A DNA stretch of 64,000 bases from Ruegeria lacuscaerulensis (GCF_013034685.1 NZ_WQGO01000006.1:248001-312000), one strand, 5' to 3'. Shown: positions 31,865 to 41,395, counted from the stretch's first letter. The notes: generated from the sequence alone by a model not told the origin. Numbers and translations are program-made.

Positions 31865-33948
31865 GCGGGCACCGTTCCGACCAGGGCAGGGCGTGCTTCC
31901 AGCCCGATTTCCTCGAACGAGAGGACCGGGTTCGCGACGCCGCGCGCGTGCATGATCGTGCGCAGCAATCGCCGTCGCCGGGTCGAGGTCACAACCGCTG
32001 GATAAAGCCCATGATCGGCCGATTGTGACACCGTGTTGACGACCCCATCGGCCAGTTTGTTGAACAGGTTGGGCGGCAGCGCCACGTCCTGCCCCGCATT
32101 TGGCGCGTCGATCTGGTAGGTCGAGAACCTCTCCTCCCATTCCGGGGCCAGCTGGATCAGCGGGATCGAGCCATCCTCGCGCTTCATCTCGGCCACCAGT
32201 TGGAAGCCCAAGCGCTGACGGACCAGTTCGCAGATACCTTCGGGCTGTGTCGTGGTCAGGCGCGCCTCGGCCACGCTTTCCAAGATCAGGGCCATGTTGC
32301 GGATCGAAACACGCTCATCCAGCAGCAGCCGCAACACCGCGTGTAGCGTGTCGATCGGCACTTTGTCGGGGATCAACTCGTCCAGCAGCTTGCGGTTGGC
32401 CTCGGCCCGGATCGGATCGCTGAGCTTGGTCATCTCGGCTAGCAATCGGCGCAGAGATTTCAGCGTCAGCAGGCGCGAGAAGTTCTGTTTGATGATCTCA
32501 AGCAGGTGCGTGGCCAGAATCTCTGGAGGAGAGACGATCGTGGCCCCGCTCATCGCCGCGGCCTCTTGATCTTTGGGCAGAATCCATCGGGCAGGGGCGC
32601 CATAGACGGGTTCGGTCACGTCGGTGCCGTCGGGCAGCAAATCACGGTCATCTTGCACCAGCGCCAGCACCAGATCTGGGTTCAATTCGCCACGCGCCTG
32701 TTCAACCCCGTGGACCTTGACCACATATGTGCCCATGGGCAGATCGGCGCGGTCGGTCAGGCGGATGTCTGGCAGGATCAGACCAAATGTCGAGGCCACA
32801 TAGGTCCGCATATTGGCGATCCGGGCATCCAGCCCGGTGCCGGGGTTCAGCACCATGCTGACCAGATCCGGCGCAAATTCCAGATGCACGTCGTCCAGAT
32901 CCAGAATGTCTCCAATCGCCTGAGAAACCGGCGTGTCGTCGGTGGTCGCTGGGGCGATGGCGGCGTCAGCCTCGGCCTTTTGTTTGCGGTGCACGCTATA
33001 GGCGGCATAGCCCAGAACACAGGCCCCAAGGATGAAGGGCAGGAAGGGCAGACCCGGCACCAGAGCAAACAGCACCATCAGCATTGCCACCGTTCCCAGC
33101 GCCGCTGGATGCTTGCCCAGTTGTGAGAAAATAGCGTTGTCCGTGGCCCCCTGCGTGCCGCCACGCGCCAGCAGCAGCGCCGAGGCGATCGAGATGATCA
33201 CGGCTGGGATTTGCGACACCAACCCGTCGCCCACGGTCAGGATGGCATAGGTTTCAAACGCCGAGGATATCGGCATCCCATGCACGATCACCCCCATGAT
33301 CAGACCCATCACAAGGTTTAGCAGGGTGATCAGCAGACCAGCAACCGCATCGCCTTTGACGAATTTCGAAGCACCGTCGAGCGAGCCGAAGAATGTCGTC
33401 TCTTGCTGTTCGCGTTCGCGCCGTTCCTTGGCTTGCTGGTGGTCGATGGCCCCGGCGGACATGTCGCTGTCAATGGCCAGCTGTTTACCCGGCATCCCGT
33501 CCAGCGCAAAGCGCGCACCGACCTCGGCCATGCGGGCGGCACCCTTGGTGATGACCATGAAGTTCACGATCAGCAGCACGCCGAACACCACCAGCCCCAG
33601 GAAGATGCTGCCGCCCATGACGAACTGAGCGAACCCTTCGATCACATCCCCGGCAGCGTTTGGGCCGGTATGACCCTGACCGATGATCAGCTTGGTTGAC
33701 GACACGTTCAGCGACAGCCGCAGCATCAGTGAGGCCAGCAGGATCGTGGGGAAGGATGAGAAATCCAGTGGCCGTTCGATGAACAGGGTCAGGGTGAAGA
33801 TCAGAATGGCCAGCGCGAAAGACGCCGCCAGACCCACATCCAGCACCCAGGCGGGCATCGGCAGGATCATCATCACGATGACCGTCATCAGCGCCAGCGC
33901 CAGCAGGACGGTGGGCGAGAACAGGGAACGGGGGTCGATCTTGGGCAC
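31861..33948 (-). CDS. flhA: Flagellar export gate protein FlhA
   Basis: FlhA forms the nonameric ring that receives export substrates. The 695-residue product has about eight N-terminal membrane segments (residues 15-320) with the conserved FHIPEP-type cytoplasmic loop (ARFALDGMPGKQLAIDSDMS, about 150) and a large cytoplasmic domain from about 360, with LDELIPDKVPIDTLHAVLRL and DERVSIRNMALILESVAEAR. Highly conserved, identification certain. It heads flhA-fliR-flhB-FliJ-like, nine bases downstream of the lytic transglycosylase. Confidence 0.97.
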   Translation of the reverse strand: MPKIDPRSLFSPTVLLALALMTVIVMMILPMPAWVLDVGLAASFALAILIFTLTLFIERPLDFSSFPTILLASLMLRLSLNVSSTKLIIGQGHTGPNAAGDVIEGFAQFVMGGSIFLGLVVFGVLLIVNFMVITKGAARMAEVGARFALDGMPGKQLAIDSDMSAGAIDHQQAKERREREQQETTFFGSLDGASKFVKGDAVAGLLITLLNLVMGLIMGVIVHGMPISSAFETYAILTVGDGLVSQIPAVIISIASALLLARGGTQGATDNAIFSQLGKHPAALGTVAMLMVLFALVPGLPFLPFILGACVLGYAAYSVHRKQKAEADAAIAPATTDDTPVSQAIGDILDLDDVHLEFAPDLVSMVLNPGTGLDARIANMRTYVASTFGLILPDIRLTDRADLPMGTYVVKVHGVEQARGELNPDLVLALVQDDRDLLPDGTDVTEPVYGAPARWILPKDQEAAAMSGATIVSPPEILATHLLEIIKQNFSRLLTLKSLRRLLAEMTKLSDPIRAEANRKLLDELIPDKVPIDTLHAVLRLLLDERVSIRNMALILESVAEARLTTTQPEGICELVRQRLGFQLVAEMKREDGSIPLIQLAPEWEERFSTYQIDAPNAGQDVALPPNLFNKLADGVVNTVSQSADHGLYPAVVTSTRRRRLLRTIMHARGVANPVLSFEEIGLEARPALVGTVPA

Positions 33949-33957
33949 GCGACCCTC

Positions 33958-34644
33958 CTAGTTGAATGGGATAAAGGCGGTGGCGGTTCCGGTGGCAGGA
34001 ACCAGCGAGCCAAGTGCAGTGCCGCGCGTTTGGTCGGTGTCCCGCGGGATCAGCGGCGCAGCCGCTCCGGTGAACGGGTCTCGCGCCGCCAGAGGCGCGT
34101 CGATACCCTGCTCTAACCCGGCCAGAACGCGCCTGAACCGGCCGGAATAGGCCTGCGCCAGATCCGGCGTGCGCGAGTGATAGGCACCGGCGGCAGCGGT
34201 CCATGACCCAAGCTCGGCATGCAGTTTTTTCAGGAACCGGGCGGCGTATTGTGCGTTTTCGAGTGGGTCGAACATCGCGTCGATCGACCGAAAAGCCTTA
34301 CCGTGCCACCGGTAGTTGATCTGAAAGCAGCCGACATCAAAGCTGCGTTTGCCTGCTTTGAAGATGTTGAAAAGATAGGTTTTCGCCTCGTATTCCGAAG
34401 TAAACCAGAACCCCTTGCCCTCAACATTGATGGCCCAAGGCCATGGGGCAAGCTGGCCGTCCACCGCACGGCCTGTTTCGACCCGCGATATGGCGCGCAG
34501 CACGTCCAGCGGCACGTCATGCGTGCGTGCAGCGCGTCGGGCGGCATGGTCGCAGATCCCGGCAGTGCGGGCATCTGGCGCGGCGGCCAGCGGTTGCGCG
34601 ACGAAAAGCGCGACAACCAGTCCTGAGATGAAACGATGGGGCAT
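33958..34644 (-). CDS. Lytic transglycosylase SLT-domain protein, flagellar-linked
   Basis: This periplasmic muramidase probably opens peptidoglycan for the flagellar rod, since the cluster shows no flgJ. The 228-residue product has a signal peptide (MPHRFISGLVVALFVAQPLA) and an SLT/lysozyme-like domain with the catalytic glutamate in ISRVETGR (about residue 53) and the supporting block FDVGCFQINYRWHGKAF (about 100), then NAQYAARFLKKLHAELG. The C-terminal 60 residues are low-complexity and rich in Ala and Pro. Nine bases before flhA on the same strand, so probably first gene of that operon. Confidence 0.85.
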   Translation of the reverse strand: MPHRFISGLVVALFVAQPLAAAPDARTAGICDHAARRAARTHDVPLDVLRAISRVETGRAVDGQLAPWPWAINVEGKGFWFTSEYEAKTYLFNIFKAGKRSFDVGCFQINYRWHGKAFRSIDAMFDPLENAQYAARFLKKLHAELGSWTAAAGAYHSRTPDLAQAYSGRFRRVLAGLEQGIDAPLAARDPFTGAAAPLIPRDTDQTRGTALGSLVPATGTATAFIPFN

Positions 34645-34717
34645 TCTGCCGGTCCGGGATTCTGATCAGTCCCGGCCAAGCTAGTCCCGCTTAGGTTTAC
34701 AGAGGGTTATCGGCCAA

Positions 34718-35146
34718 TCAGATTCGATCAATCCGCCGCCCGAACACGACGCTGGTATTGGTGCGCAGAACGCCGGGGATTTTGGCCAGCTCATCCACCA
34801 GAATGTCCAAATCTTCCAATCTTGGGGCTTCGGCGGATAGCAACAGGTCGAACTCTCCGTTAATGGACAGGCACAGTTTGACCTCGGGGTAGGCCTCGAG
34901 CCGCTTGATGATGCGCGTGGTTTCCTTTTGCTGCACCTCCAGCAGGACAACGACCTGTACGCGGGGGCTGTCTTCGGGTGTGGTCAGTACGACGGAGTAA
35001 CCCGCGATCACGCCGCGCTCTTCCATGCGGTTGATCCGCTCGTGCACGGTGGTGCGGGCCACGCCCAGCTTGGCCGCGATCTTGGTCGTCGACTCACGAG
35101 CGTTGTGTTGCAGGGCGGCGATGATGCGGCGGTCCAGTTGATCCAT
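34718..35146 (-). CDS. Lrp/AsnC family transcriptional regulator
   Basis: The 142-residue product begins MDQLDRRIIAALQHNARES with a winged-helix HTH (residues 5-60, TKIAAKLGVARTTVHERINR) and a C-terminal RAM/ligand domain (about 65-140). Lrp-family proteins sense amino acids and form octamers; the effector here is unknown. It lies 33 bases downstream of the MFS transporter stop on the same strand and may control it (exporters are common targets), but co-transcription alone is what the sequence shows. Confidence 0.92.
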   Translation of the reverse strand: MDQLDRRIIAALQHNARESTTKIAAKLGVARTTVHERINRMEERGVIAGYSVVLTTPEDSPRVQVVVLLEVQQKETTRIIKRLEAYPEVKLCLSINGEFDLLLSAEAPRLEDLDILVDELAKIPGVLRTNTSVVFGRRIDRI

Positions 35147-35179
35147 GACGCCAGATGTAGTGCAAGGGCGGGCTGAGGC

Positions 35180-36400
35180 TCAAGGCTTGTTATGGGGCGC
35201 ACGGGTCAGGGACCGGGGCCACAGAAAGCCCATAAACCCGATCCCCCAGGCCGCCGCAAAGGTCATCCAGGCAAAGGTTTGGGTTGTGCCCTTGTCTGTC
35301 ATCAGCCAGCCCGCAAGGGGATAGAGCACCAACCAGCATAGATGCGACAGTGTGAATTGCGCGGCGAAAAGCGCAGGGCGATCCTCAGGCGGGGCCGAGC
35401 GGGTCAGTAAGCGGCCTGCCGGGGTCAGCGTTGCCGAATAGCCAAACCCGACGCAGGCCCAGATCAGCGCGAGGCTGGGCAGCGAGATCAGTGACAGCGC
35501 CGACATCGCGGCGGCCACGGCCATCGACAACGTGCCAAAGCTCGCGCCGGTCAGCATGACGTCGCGGTCCCGTAGTTTCTCTAACAGGACGGGCAGGGCA
35601 AAAGCGGCCAGCATCGAACCGCCTCCGAACCCGGCCAGAGCCGTTGCCACTGCGCTTTCCGACAGTCCCAGATCGCCGCGCACGATAACCACCGTGTTGA
35701 CAATAACCGTCGCGCTGAGGGCTGCAGCCGTCCAGTTCAGCGCCAGCAACCCCCTGAGGCGTGGTGTGGCCAAATAGATGCGCAGGCCGCGGGTGGTGCG
35801 GTCAAAGATACCGCGGGGTTGTTTGGGTTTGGGCGAGGGCAGGACGACCGAAACCACCAGCAGGGCCGAGGCGACAAAACCAACCCCAGTGCCCCAGAAC
35901 AGGCTGTCAAAACTGACAATCGTCAGCAAAGCAGCGGCAAGCAGTGGGCTTACGACGCTCTCCAGATCATAGGCCAGCCGGGACAACGATAGAGCCTTTG
36001 TATAGTCGTGCTCATCCGTAAGCACATCCGGGATCGTGGCCTGAAACGCGGGCGTGAACCCGGCCGAGGCCGATTGTAGGATGAAAATCAGCACAAAAAC
36101 CTGCCAGATCTCGGTTACGAAGGGCAAGCAGACAGCCACAGCCGCACGGACCAGATCCAACACCACCAGCATTTTGCGGCGATCGAGCCGCTCGGCCACG
36201 GCGGCAGCAATGGGCGCGACCAGCACATAGGCGACCATCTTGATCGTCAGCGCCGTGCCCAGCACCATGCCTGCAGCATTACCTGCAAGATCAAATGCCA
36301 GAAGCCCTAGCGCAACCGTCGCCAAACCGGTGCCGGTCAGCGCCACTATCTGGGCGGCCAACAGGTGGCGGTAAACGCGGTTTCGCAAGATGCTCAGCAT
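35180..36400 (-). CDS. MFS transporter
   Basis: The 406-residue product has about twelve hydrophobic segments and the MFS loop 2-3 motif AAVAERLDRRKMLVVLDLVR (about residues 62-81), with a second half from about 215. Residues VLTDEHDYTKALSLSRLAYD fit the DHA/MdtH-like exporter group. Substrate unknown; drug or metabolite export is the usual role. The ATG at 36400 gives the normal N-terminus. An Lrp-type regulator gene follows on the same strand. Confidence 0.88.
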   Translation of the reverse strand: MLSILRNRVYRHLLAAQIVALTGTGLATVALGLLAFDLAGNAAGMVLGTALTIKMVAYVLVAPIAAAVAERLDRRKMLVVLDLVRAAVAVCLPFVTEIWQVFVLIFILQSASAGFTPAFQATIPDVLTDEHDYTKALSLSRLAYDLESVVSPLLAAALLTIVSFDSLFWGTGVGFVASALLVVSVVLPSPKPKQPRGIFDRTTRGLRIYLATPRLRGLLALNWTAAALSATVIVNTVVIVRGDLGLSESAVATALAGFGGGSMLAAFALPVLLEKLRDRDVMLTGASFGTLSMAVAAAMSALSLISLPSLALIWACVGFGYSATLTPAGRLLTRSAPPEDRPALFAAQFTLSHLCWLVLYPLAGWLMTDKGTTQTFAWMTFAAAWGIGFMGFLWPRSLTRAPHNKP

Positions 36401-36563
36401 GGGCCGGGCGGTCCTTTCCAGTGGAAACGGATACTTGGTTGGTTTTCCCAGCCCAGTCTCGGATGGTCAAGAATCGCGTATCGTGATTGCATTCTATGGA
36501 TGGCGTTGAGTTCACGGGCCAAACCGCCTATCTCGGGGGCGATACCGCACAAAGGAAGACCCC

Positions 36564-37178
36564 GTGGCGAACCATCTTTATCAAAACGACCTGCCGGACG
36601 GGTTGGACCTTGGCCCTGTCGTGGCCATCGACTGCGAAACCATGGGGCTTAACCCGCATCGCGACCGTCTGTGTGTGATCCAGATGTCGGGCGGCGATGG
36701 CAACAGCCATATTGTGCAGGTCGCCAAAGGTCAGACCGAGGCCCCAAACCTGTGCGCGATGCTGGAAAACCCCGACGTACTGAAGCTGTTCCATTTCGGT
36801 CGCTTCGATATCGCCGCGATGTATCACGCCTTTGGTGCGCTGGCCGCACCTGTCTATTGCACCAAGATCGCCAGCCGTTTGGTGCGCACCTATACCGACC
36901 GCCACGGGCTGAAAAACCTGTGCCAGGAACTGATCGGGGTCGATATCTCGAAACAGCAACAGATGAGCGATTGGGGTGCCGAAACCCTGACAGAGGCGCA
37001 GCTGGACTATGCGGCCTCGGACGTTTTGTATCTGCACCGTCTGCGCGAGGCGCTGGACGGTCGGCTGGCCCGCGAAGGCCGGACGGAAATGGCCCAGGCC
37101 TGTTTTGACTTCTTGCCGATGCGAGCGAAGCTTGACCTCGCCGGTTGGCCCGAAACGGATATTTTTGCGCACTCATGA
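36564..37178 (+). CDS. Ribonuclease D-type 3'-5' exonuclease
   Basis: The 204-residue product is a DEDDy exonuclease: Exo I in AIDCETMGLNP (Asp and Glu, about residues 21-23), Exo II in KLFHFGRFDIAAM (Asp about 82) and Exo III in LDYAASDVLYLHRL (Tyr and Asp about 150-154). It lacks the HRDC domain of full-length E. coli RNase D, as is usual in Alphaproteobacteria. The GTG at 36564 has AAGGAAGA about six bases upstream. The stop overlaps the next gene by four bases, linking it to the LPS genes downstream. Confidence 0.88.
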   Translation: MANHLYQNDLPDGLDLGPVVAIDCETMGLNPHRDRLCVIQMSGGDGNSHIVQVAKGQTEAPNLCAMLENPDVLKLFHFGRFDIAAMYHAFGALAAPVYCTKIASRLVRTYTDRHGLKNLCQELIGVDISKQQQMSDWGAETLTEAQLDYAASDVLYLHRLREALDGRLAREGRTEMAQACFDFLPMRAKLDLAGWPETDIFAHS

Positions 37179-38143
37179 CCGATACAGACGCCTTCCTGAA
37201 AACCGCCCGACAGGTGATCACCGACGAAGCCCGCGCGCTGGACGTGCTGGCCGACAGCCTGAACGAAGACTTTGCCGAGGCCGTGCAGCTGATCCTGCAA
37301 GCCACAGGCCGCATTATCATCAGCGGCATCGGCAAATCAGGTCATATCGGCCACAAAATCGCGGCAACTTTGGCCAGCACCGGCACGCCCGCCTATTTCG
37401 TTCACCCTGCCGAGGCCAGCCATGGCGATCTGGGCATGGTGTCCAAGGGCGACGTTGTTCTGGCTATTTCGAATTCTGGCGAAGCGCCGGAACTGGCAAA
37501 CTTGCTGGCCTTTACCCGCCGGTTTGGGATTCCGCTGATCGGCCTGTCCAGCAAGCCTGAAAGCACGCTGATGAAACAGGCGGATGTGCACTTGCTGATA
37601 CCCTCGATGGGCGAGGCATGTGGATTTGGCATGGTGCCCTCGATCTCGACCACGCTGACATTGGCGATGGGCGACGCGCTGGCGATCGCGCTGATGAAAC
37701 ATCGCGATTTCAAGCCCGAGGATTTCCGTGCTTTCCACCCCGGAGGCAAGCTGGGCGCGCGGCTCAGCACGGTGCGTGACCTGATGCATACGGGCGAGGC
37801 CCTGCCCCTGCTGGCATCCGATGTCGCCATGAGTGATGCGCTGATAGAGATCAGCCAGAAAGGGTTCGGCGTCGCGGGCGTGACAGAAAGCGGTGGCCAG
37901 CTTTCGGGGATTATCACCGATGGGGATCTGCGCCGTCACATGGATGGTTTGCTGTCCAAAACAGCCGCGCAGGTGATGACCGAGAACCCGACGACAATCG
38001 GACCCGATGCATTGGCTGAAGAAGCCGTGGCGATCATGAATGACCGCAAGATCACCTCGTTGTTTGTGGTCGAACCGGATACGGACGGCCCCGCGCTGGG
38101 TCTGCTGCACATTCACGATTGCCTGCGCGTCGGACTGGGATAA
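37175..38143 (+). CDS. kdsD: Arabinose-5-phosphate isomerase, KdsD/KpsF/GutQ family
   Basis: This enzyme converts ribulose-5-phosphate to arabinose-5-phosphate, the first step of Kdo synthesis for LPS. The 322-residue product has an SIS domain (about residues 30-165, with ISGIGKSGHIGHKIAATLAS and AISNSGEAPELANLL) and two C-terminal CBS domains (about 200-320, with IITDGDLRRHMDG). The ATG at 37175 overlaps the RNase D stop by four bases. The downstream lptC, lptA and lptB support an LPS role rather than a GutQ-type sugar role. Confidence 0.9.
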   Translation: MTDTDAFLKTARQVITDEARALDVLADSLNEDFAEAVQLILQATGRIIISGIGKSGHIGHKIAATLASTGTPAYFVHPAEASHGDLGMVSKGDVVLAISNSGEAPELANLLAFTRRFGIPLIGLSSKPESTLMKQADVHLLIPSMGEACGFGMVPSISTTLTLAMGDALAIALMKHRDFKPEDFRAFHPGGKLGARLSTVRDLMHTGEALPLLASDVAMSDALIEISQKGFGVAGVTESGGQLSGIITDGDLRRHMDGLLSKTAAQVMTENPTTIGPDALAEEAVAIMNDRKITSLFVVEPDTDGPALGLLHIHDCLRVGLG

Positions 38144-38155
38144 GAGGGCGGGGCC

Positions 38156-38755
38156 GTGGACAGCCACTCTCGGATGGTGCAGTTCTTGAAGGTGGTCCTG
38201 CCGCTGGCGGCCATTGTGCTGTTGTCCACCGTGTTCCTGCTGTCGCGCAGCATCGAAACCGACGTGACGGTCCCCTTCACCCAACGCGATATCGAGGAAC
38301 GTCTGGCCGATCAGGTGGTCACCAATCCGAGCTACCGTGGCACCACGCGCAAGGGCGAAGAGGTACTGATCGAAGCCACGCAAGCCACGCAAGGAACCGA
38401 GAACTCTGTGCCCACGGCATCCGAGTTTCAGGGCAGGCTGGGGCTTTTGAATGGCGGTATCATCACGCTGGATTCCAATTCGGGCACGATCCGCCCTGAC
38501 AAGAACACGGCAACCTTCGTGGGAGATGTCGTGATTACCACGACCGACGGTATTCGGGTGACAACCGATCACCTGAACACGGCCTTGGACGAAATTCGGG
38601 GTGATACGCCGGGTCAGATTGACGGAACCGGCGCGATCGGCGATTTCTCGGCCGGTCGCATGACATTCGGGGCGGAAAAAAAGGACGGTCCGGTCCATAT
38701 TCTTTTTACAGATGGCGTGAAGCTGATATACCAGCCGCAACAAGCAGAAAGATAA
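38156..38755 (+). CDS. lptC: LPS export protein LptC
   Basis: LptC receives LPS from LptBFG at the inner membrane and hands it to LptA. The 199-residue product has a single N-terminal membrane segment (FLKVVLPLAAIVLLSTVFLL, about residues 10-29) and a periplasmic beta-jellyroll with NATFVGDVVITTTDGIRVTT-like repeats. The GTG at 38156 follows a GA-rich ribosome binding site (GAGGGCGGGG). The lptA start lies four bases after its stop. Confidence 0.9.
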   Translation: MDSHSRMVQFLKVVLPLAAIVLLSTVFLLSRSIETDVTVPFTQRDIEERLADQVVTNPSYRGTTRKGEEVLIEATQATQGTENSVPTASEFQGRLGLLNGGIITLDSNSGTIRPDKNTATFVGDVVITTTDGIRVTTDHLNTALDEIRGDTPGQIDGTGAIGDFSAGRMTFGAEKKDGPVHILFTDGVKLIYQPQQAER

Positions 38756-38758
38756 GCT

Positions 38759-39250
38759 GTGTTCGATTTTCGTACTGTCCTTCTTACCGTCTCTTTGCTG
38801 ACCGGTGCCAATCTGGCTGCGGCGCAGGGAACCCAGGTCGCGTTTGGTGCCGTCAAGGCAGACCCCAGCCTGCCGGTCGAGGTGACATCGGAATCGCTGA
38901 ACGTGAACCAGGAGGACGGCTCGGCCGAGTTCGTAGGCGACGTGATCGTCATCCAGGGAGAAATGCGGCTGACTGCGGGTCGGGTACTAGTGATCTACAA
39001 TGAGGACCGCTCGGGTATCGAGCGGATGGAGGCCACGGAAGACGTTGTTCTGGTCAGCCCGCCCGATGCGGCGGAAGGGGATTGGGCGGAATATACTATC
39101 GACTCGGGCCAGATCGTCATGCGCGGTAACGTTCTGCTGACCCAGGGCCCCAGCACGATCAGCGGCGATCAGATGAATGCAAACCTGACCTCTGGGTCGG
39201 CAACGGTGACGGGCAACGTCAAGACGATCCTTCAGCAGGGGGCCAACTGA
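38759..39250 (+). CDS. lptA: LPS periplasmic bridge protein LptA
   Basis: LptA polymerises across the periplasm to carry LPS. The 163-residue product has a signal peptide (MFDFRTVLLTVSLLTGANLA ending AAA-Q) and the OstA beta-jellyroll with SLNVNQEDGSAEFVGDVIVI, then GEMRLTAGRVLVIYNEDRSG and ISGDQMNANLTSGSATVTGN. A GTG at 38759 starts it. The stop shares one base with the lptB start. Confidence 0.92.
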   Translation: MFDFRTVLLTVSLLTGANLAAAQGTQVAFGAVKADPSLPVEVTSESLNVNQEDGSAEFVGDVIVIQGEMRLTAGRVLVIYNEDRSGIERMEATEDVVLVSPPDAAEGDWAEYTIDSGQIVMRGNVLLTQGPSTISGDQMNANLTSGSATVTGNVKTILQQGAN

Positions 39251-40008
39251 TGGCGCGACCCAGTCTGAGCGTGACCGAGGGCACATCGGGGCTCAGGATC
39301 GAAAAGCTGCGTAAATCCTACCGGAAGAAAACGGTTATCCGCGATGTCTCGATGACATTGGGCCGGTCCGAGGTTGTGGCGCTGTTGGGGCCCAACGGGT
39401 CGGGCAAGACCACGACCTTTTATTCCGTGGCTGGGCTGGTTTTTCCCGAGGCTGGAACCGTGACCATCGACGGTCAGGTGGTGACGACCCTGCCCATGTA
39501 CCGCCGCGCACGGCTTGGCATCGGGTATCTGCCGCAGGAGATGTCGATTTTCCGGGGTATGAGCGTTGAAGACAACATATTAGCCGTGCTGGATATCACC
39601 GTAAAACACGCGCATCGCCGCAAAGAACGGCTGGAAGAGCTGTTGTCCGATTTCTCGATCGAACATCTGCGTCGCGCGCCTGCGCTGGCCCTGTCTGGTG
39701 GCGAACGGCGCCGGGTCGAGATCGCGCGTTGTCTGGCGGCTGACCCCAAGTATTTGCTGCTGGACGAACCTTTTGCCGGTGTGGACCCGATCAGCGTGGG
39801 CGATATCCGTCACCTTGTGGCCGATCTGAAAAAGCGCGGGATCGGTGTTCTGATCACCGATCACAACGTGCGCGAGACGCTCGAGATCGTGGATCGCGCC
39901 TATATTCTGCATGATGGTCAGGTACTTATGTCCGGAACGCCGGACGAAGTAGTCGAAAACGAAAACGTGCGCCGCGTCTATCTGGGCGAAAACTTCCGTA
40001 TTTCATAG
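39250..40008 (+). CDS. lptB: LPS export ABC transporter ATPase LptB
   Basis: LptB powers LPS extraction with LptFG. The 252-residue product has Walker A GPNGSGKTTTFYS (about residues 46-58), the ABC signature ALSGGERRRVEIAR (about 144-157), Walker B KYLLLDEPFAGVDPIS (about 165-180) and the switch His in ITDHNVRETLEIV. In most proteobacteria rpoN follows lptB; here hpf does. Confidence 0.96.
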   Translation: MARPSLSVTEGTSGLRIEKLRKSYRKKTVIRDVSMTLGRSEVVALLGPNGSGKTTTFYSVAGLVFPEAGTVTIDGQVVTTLPMYRRARLGIGYLPQEMSIFRGMSVEDNILAVLDITVKHAHRRKERLEELLSDFSIEHLRRAPALALSGGERRRVEIARCLAADPKYLLLDEPFAGVDPISVGDIRHLVADLKKRGIGVLITDHNVRETLEIVDRAYILHDGQVLMSGTPDEVVENENVRRVYLGENFRIS

Positions 40009-40260
40009 GTTTGCGTGGTATTGCGCCGGATGCATGGCGGAAATCTCGTATATACACGCCTGTTTTGATTGACTCTTCCTCCGTCTCTTGCCTCAATTGG
40101 GGCATGGCATTTCCTCGGTTCCAGTCTGGATCACGATGCCCCTTCTTCGAAGGGATCAAGTTCCGGCTACCGCGGAACATGTCGATACCCCCCACCCGAT
40201 AAAAAAAAGCGCGTTGTATTTCACAGCGTCTAAATGGGTGTGAATTGTGAAGGAGATCAC

Positions 40261-40824
40261 ATGCGTTACCAAATCAGCGGAAAACAGATCGACATCGGCG
40301 AAGCACTTCAGACCCATGTGCAGACCGAACTTGGCGAGGTGGTGGGCAAATACGCCCAGCGACCGACCGACGCCAATGTCGTCTTTTCCCGTTCTGCGCA
40401 TGAATATGTGTGCGAGACCACCGTACATCTTTCCACCGGCCTGACGGCGCAGGCCAAAGCCCACGCAACCGAGATTTACGCAGCATTCGAGGGGTGCTGT
40501 GACAAGATGGAAACACAATTGCGCCGATACAAACGCCGTCTCAAGGACCATCACAAGGATCGGTCCGAGCCGGTTGAACTCTTTGGAGCTTCCTCTTATA
40601 TCCTCGCCTCTGACGAATCTGAGTCGGCGGATGAGCCTGAAACTCTGCAGCCGATGATCGTGGCTGAGATGGAAACCAAGATCCCATCGCTGAGTGTTGG
40701 TGAAGCCGTTATGCAGATGGAACTGGCTGGTGCCCCGGTGCTGGTGTTCCGGAATGAGAACAAGGATGGATTGAATGTCGTGTATCGTCGGGAAGACGGA
40801 AACATCGGCTGGATTGATCCGTAA
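40261..40824 (+). CDS. hpf: Ribosome hibernation promoting factor, long form
   Basis: Long HPF dimerises ribosomes into 100S particles in stationary phase. The 187-residue product has an S30AE/HPF N-terminal domain (residues 1-110, MRYQISGKQIDIGEALQTHV) and the C-terminal ribosome-dimerisation domain (about 125-187, VVYRREDGNIGWIDP at the end). The ATG at 40261 has AAGGAGA six bases upstream, better than the GTG at 40234. The 252-base gap before it holds no gene; it is AT-richer near 40198-40220 and probably contains the promoter, which I cannot place with confidence. Confidence 0.93.
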   Translation: MRYQISGKQIDIGEALQTHVQTELGEVVGKYAQRPTDANVVFSRSAHEYVCETTVHLSTGLTAQAKAHATEIYAAFEGCCDKMETQLRRYKRRLKDHHKDRSEPVELFGASSYILASDESESADEPETLQPMIVAEMETKIPSLSVGEAVMQMELAGAPVLVFRNENKDGLNVVYRREDGNIGWIDP

Positions 40825-40884
40825 CAGGCAAGATTAGAAAGACGTGCCCCTGCGCCAGTGGGGGCATCGTCATGGAGCGTTATC

Positions 40885-41349
40885 ATGGAGCTTTCGAGCA
40901 TTCTGAAGCCCGAAGCAGTGCGTGTGTTATCCGCCGCATCCAGCAAGAAGCGGTTGTTTCAGGAAATCGGCGATGTTGCGGCTGCGACACTGGGTTTGGA
41001 CGCGCAGGTCGTTGTGGATGCGCTTCTGGAGCGTGAAAGCCTTGGGCCCACAGGCGTGGGCCATGGCGTTGCTCTGCCTCATGCGCGGCTGACCGAGCTA
41101 CAGGATGTCTCGGGCGTGTTTGTCATGCTGGAAAAGCCGATTGATTTCGGGTCGGTAGACCGGCAGCCTGTTGATATCGCTTTTGCATTGTTCGCCCCCG
41201 AAGAGGCGGGAGTGGATCACCTGAAGGCACTGGCGCTGGTATCTCGGACGCTGCGCGATACCTCGGTTTGCGCCAAGCTGCGGGCCAATCCCGATCCAGT
41301 CAAGCTCTATGCGATTTTGACCGAAGCGCAATCCATGCAGGCGGCTTAA
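40885..41349 (+). CDS. ptsN: Nitrogen-PTS EIIA protein PtsN
   Basis: PtsN is the terminal phosphoryl acceptor of the nitrogen phosphotransferase system, regulating potassium and nitrogen physiology. The 154-residue product is an EIIA-Ntr domain with the phosphorylated His in GVALPHARL (about residue 66) and IDFGSVDRQPVDIAFALFAP downstream. The ATG at 40885 has GGAG eight bases upstream. Adjacent to hpf as in many proteobacteria; a terminator follows. Confidence 0.92.
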   Translation: MELSSILKPEAVRVLSAASSKKRLFQEIGDVAAATLGLDAQVVVDALLERESLGPTGVGHGVALPHARLTELQDVSGVFVMLEKPIDFGSVDRQPVDIAFALFAPEEAGVDHLKALALVSRTLRDTSVCAKLRANPDPVKLYAILTEAQSMQAA

Positions 41350-41368
41350 TCGTTTGATTGAAAAAGAA

Positions 41369-41395
41369 AAGCCCCCGAATATCGGGGGCTTCTTA
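41369..41395. terminator. Bidirectional terminator between ptsN and the CAP lipoprotein gene
   Basis: Ten-bp stem AAGCCCCCGA (41369-41378) with TCGGGGGCTT (41382-41391), a 3-base loop, a T-run after it and an A-run before it, between convergent genes. Confidence 0.85.
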
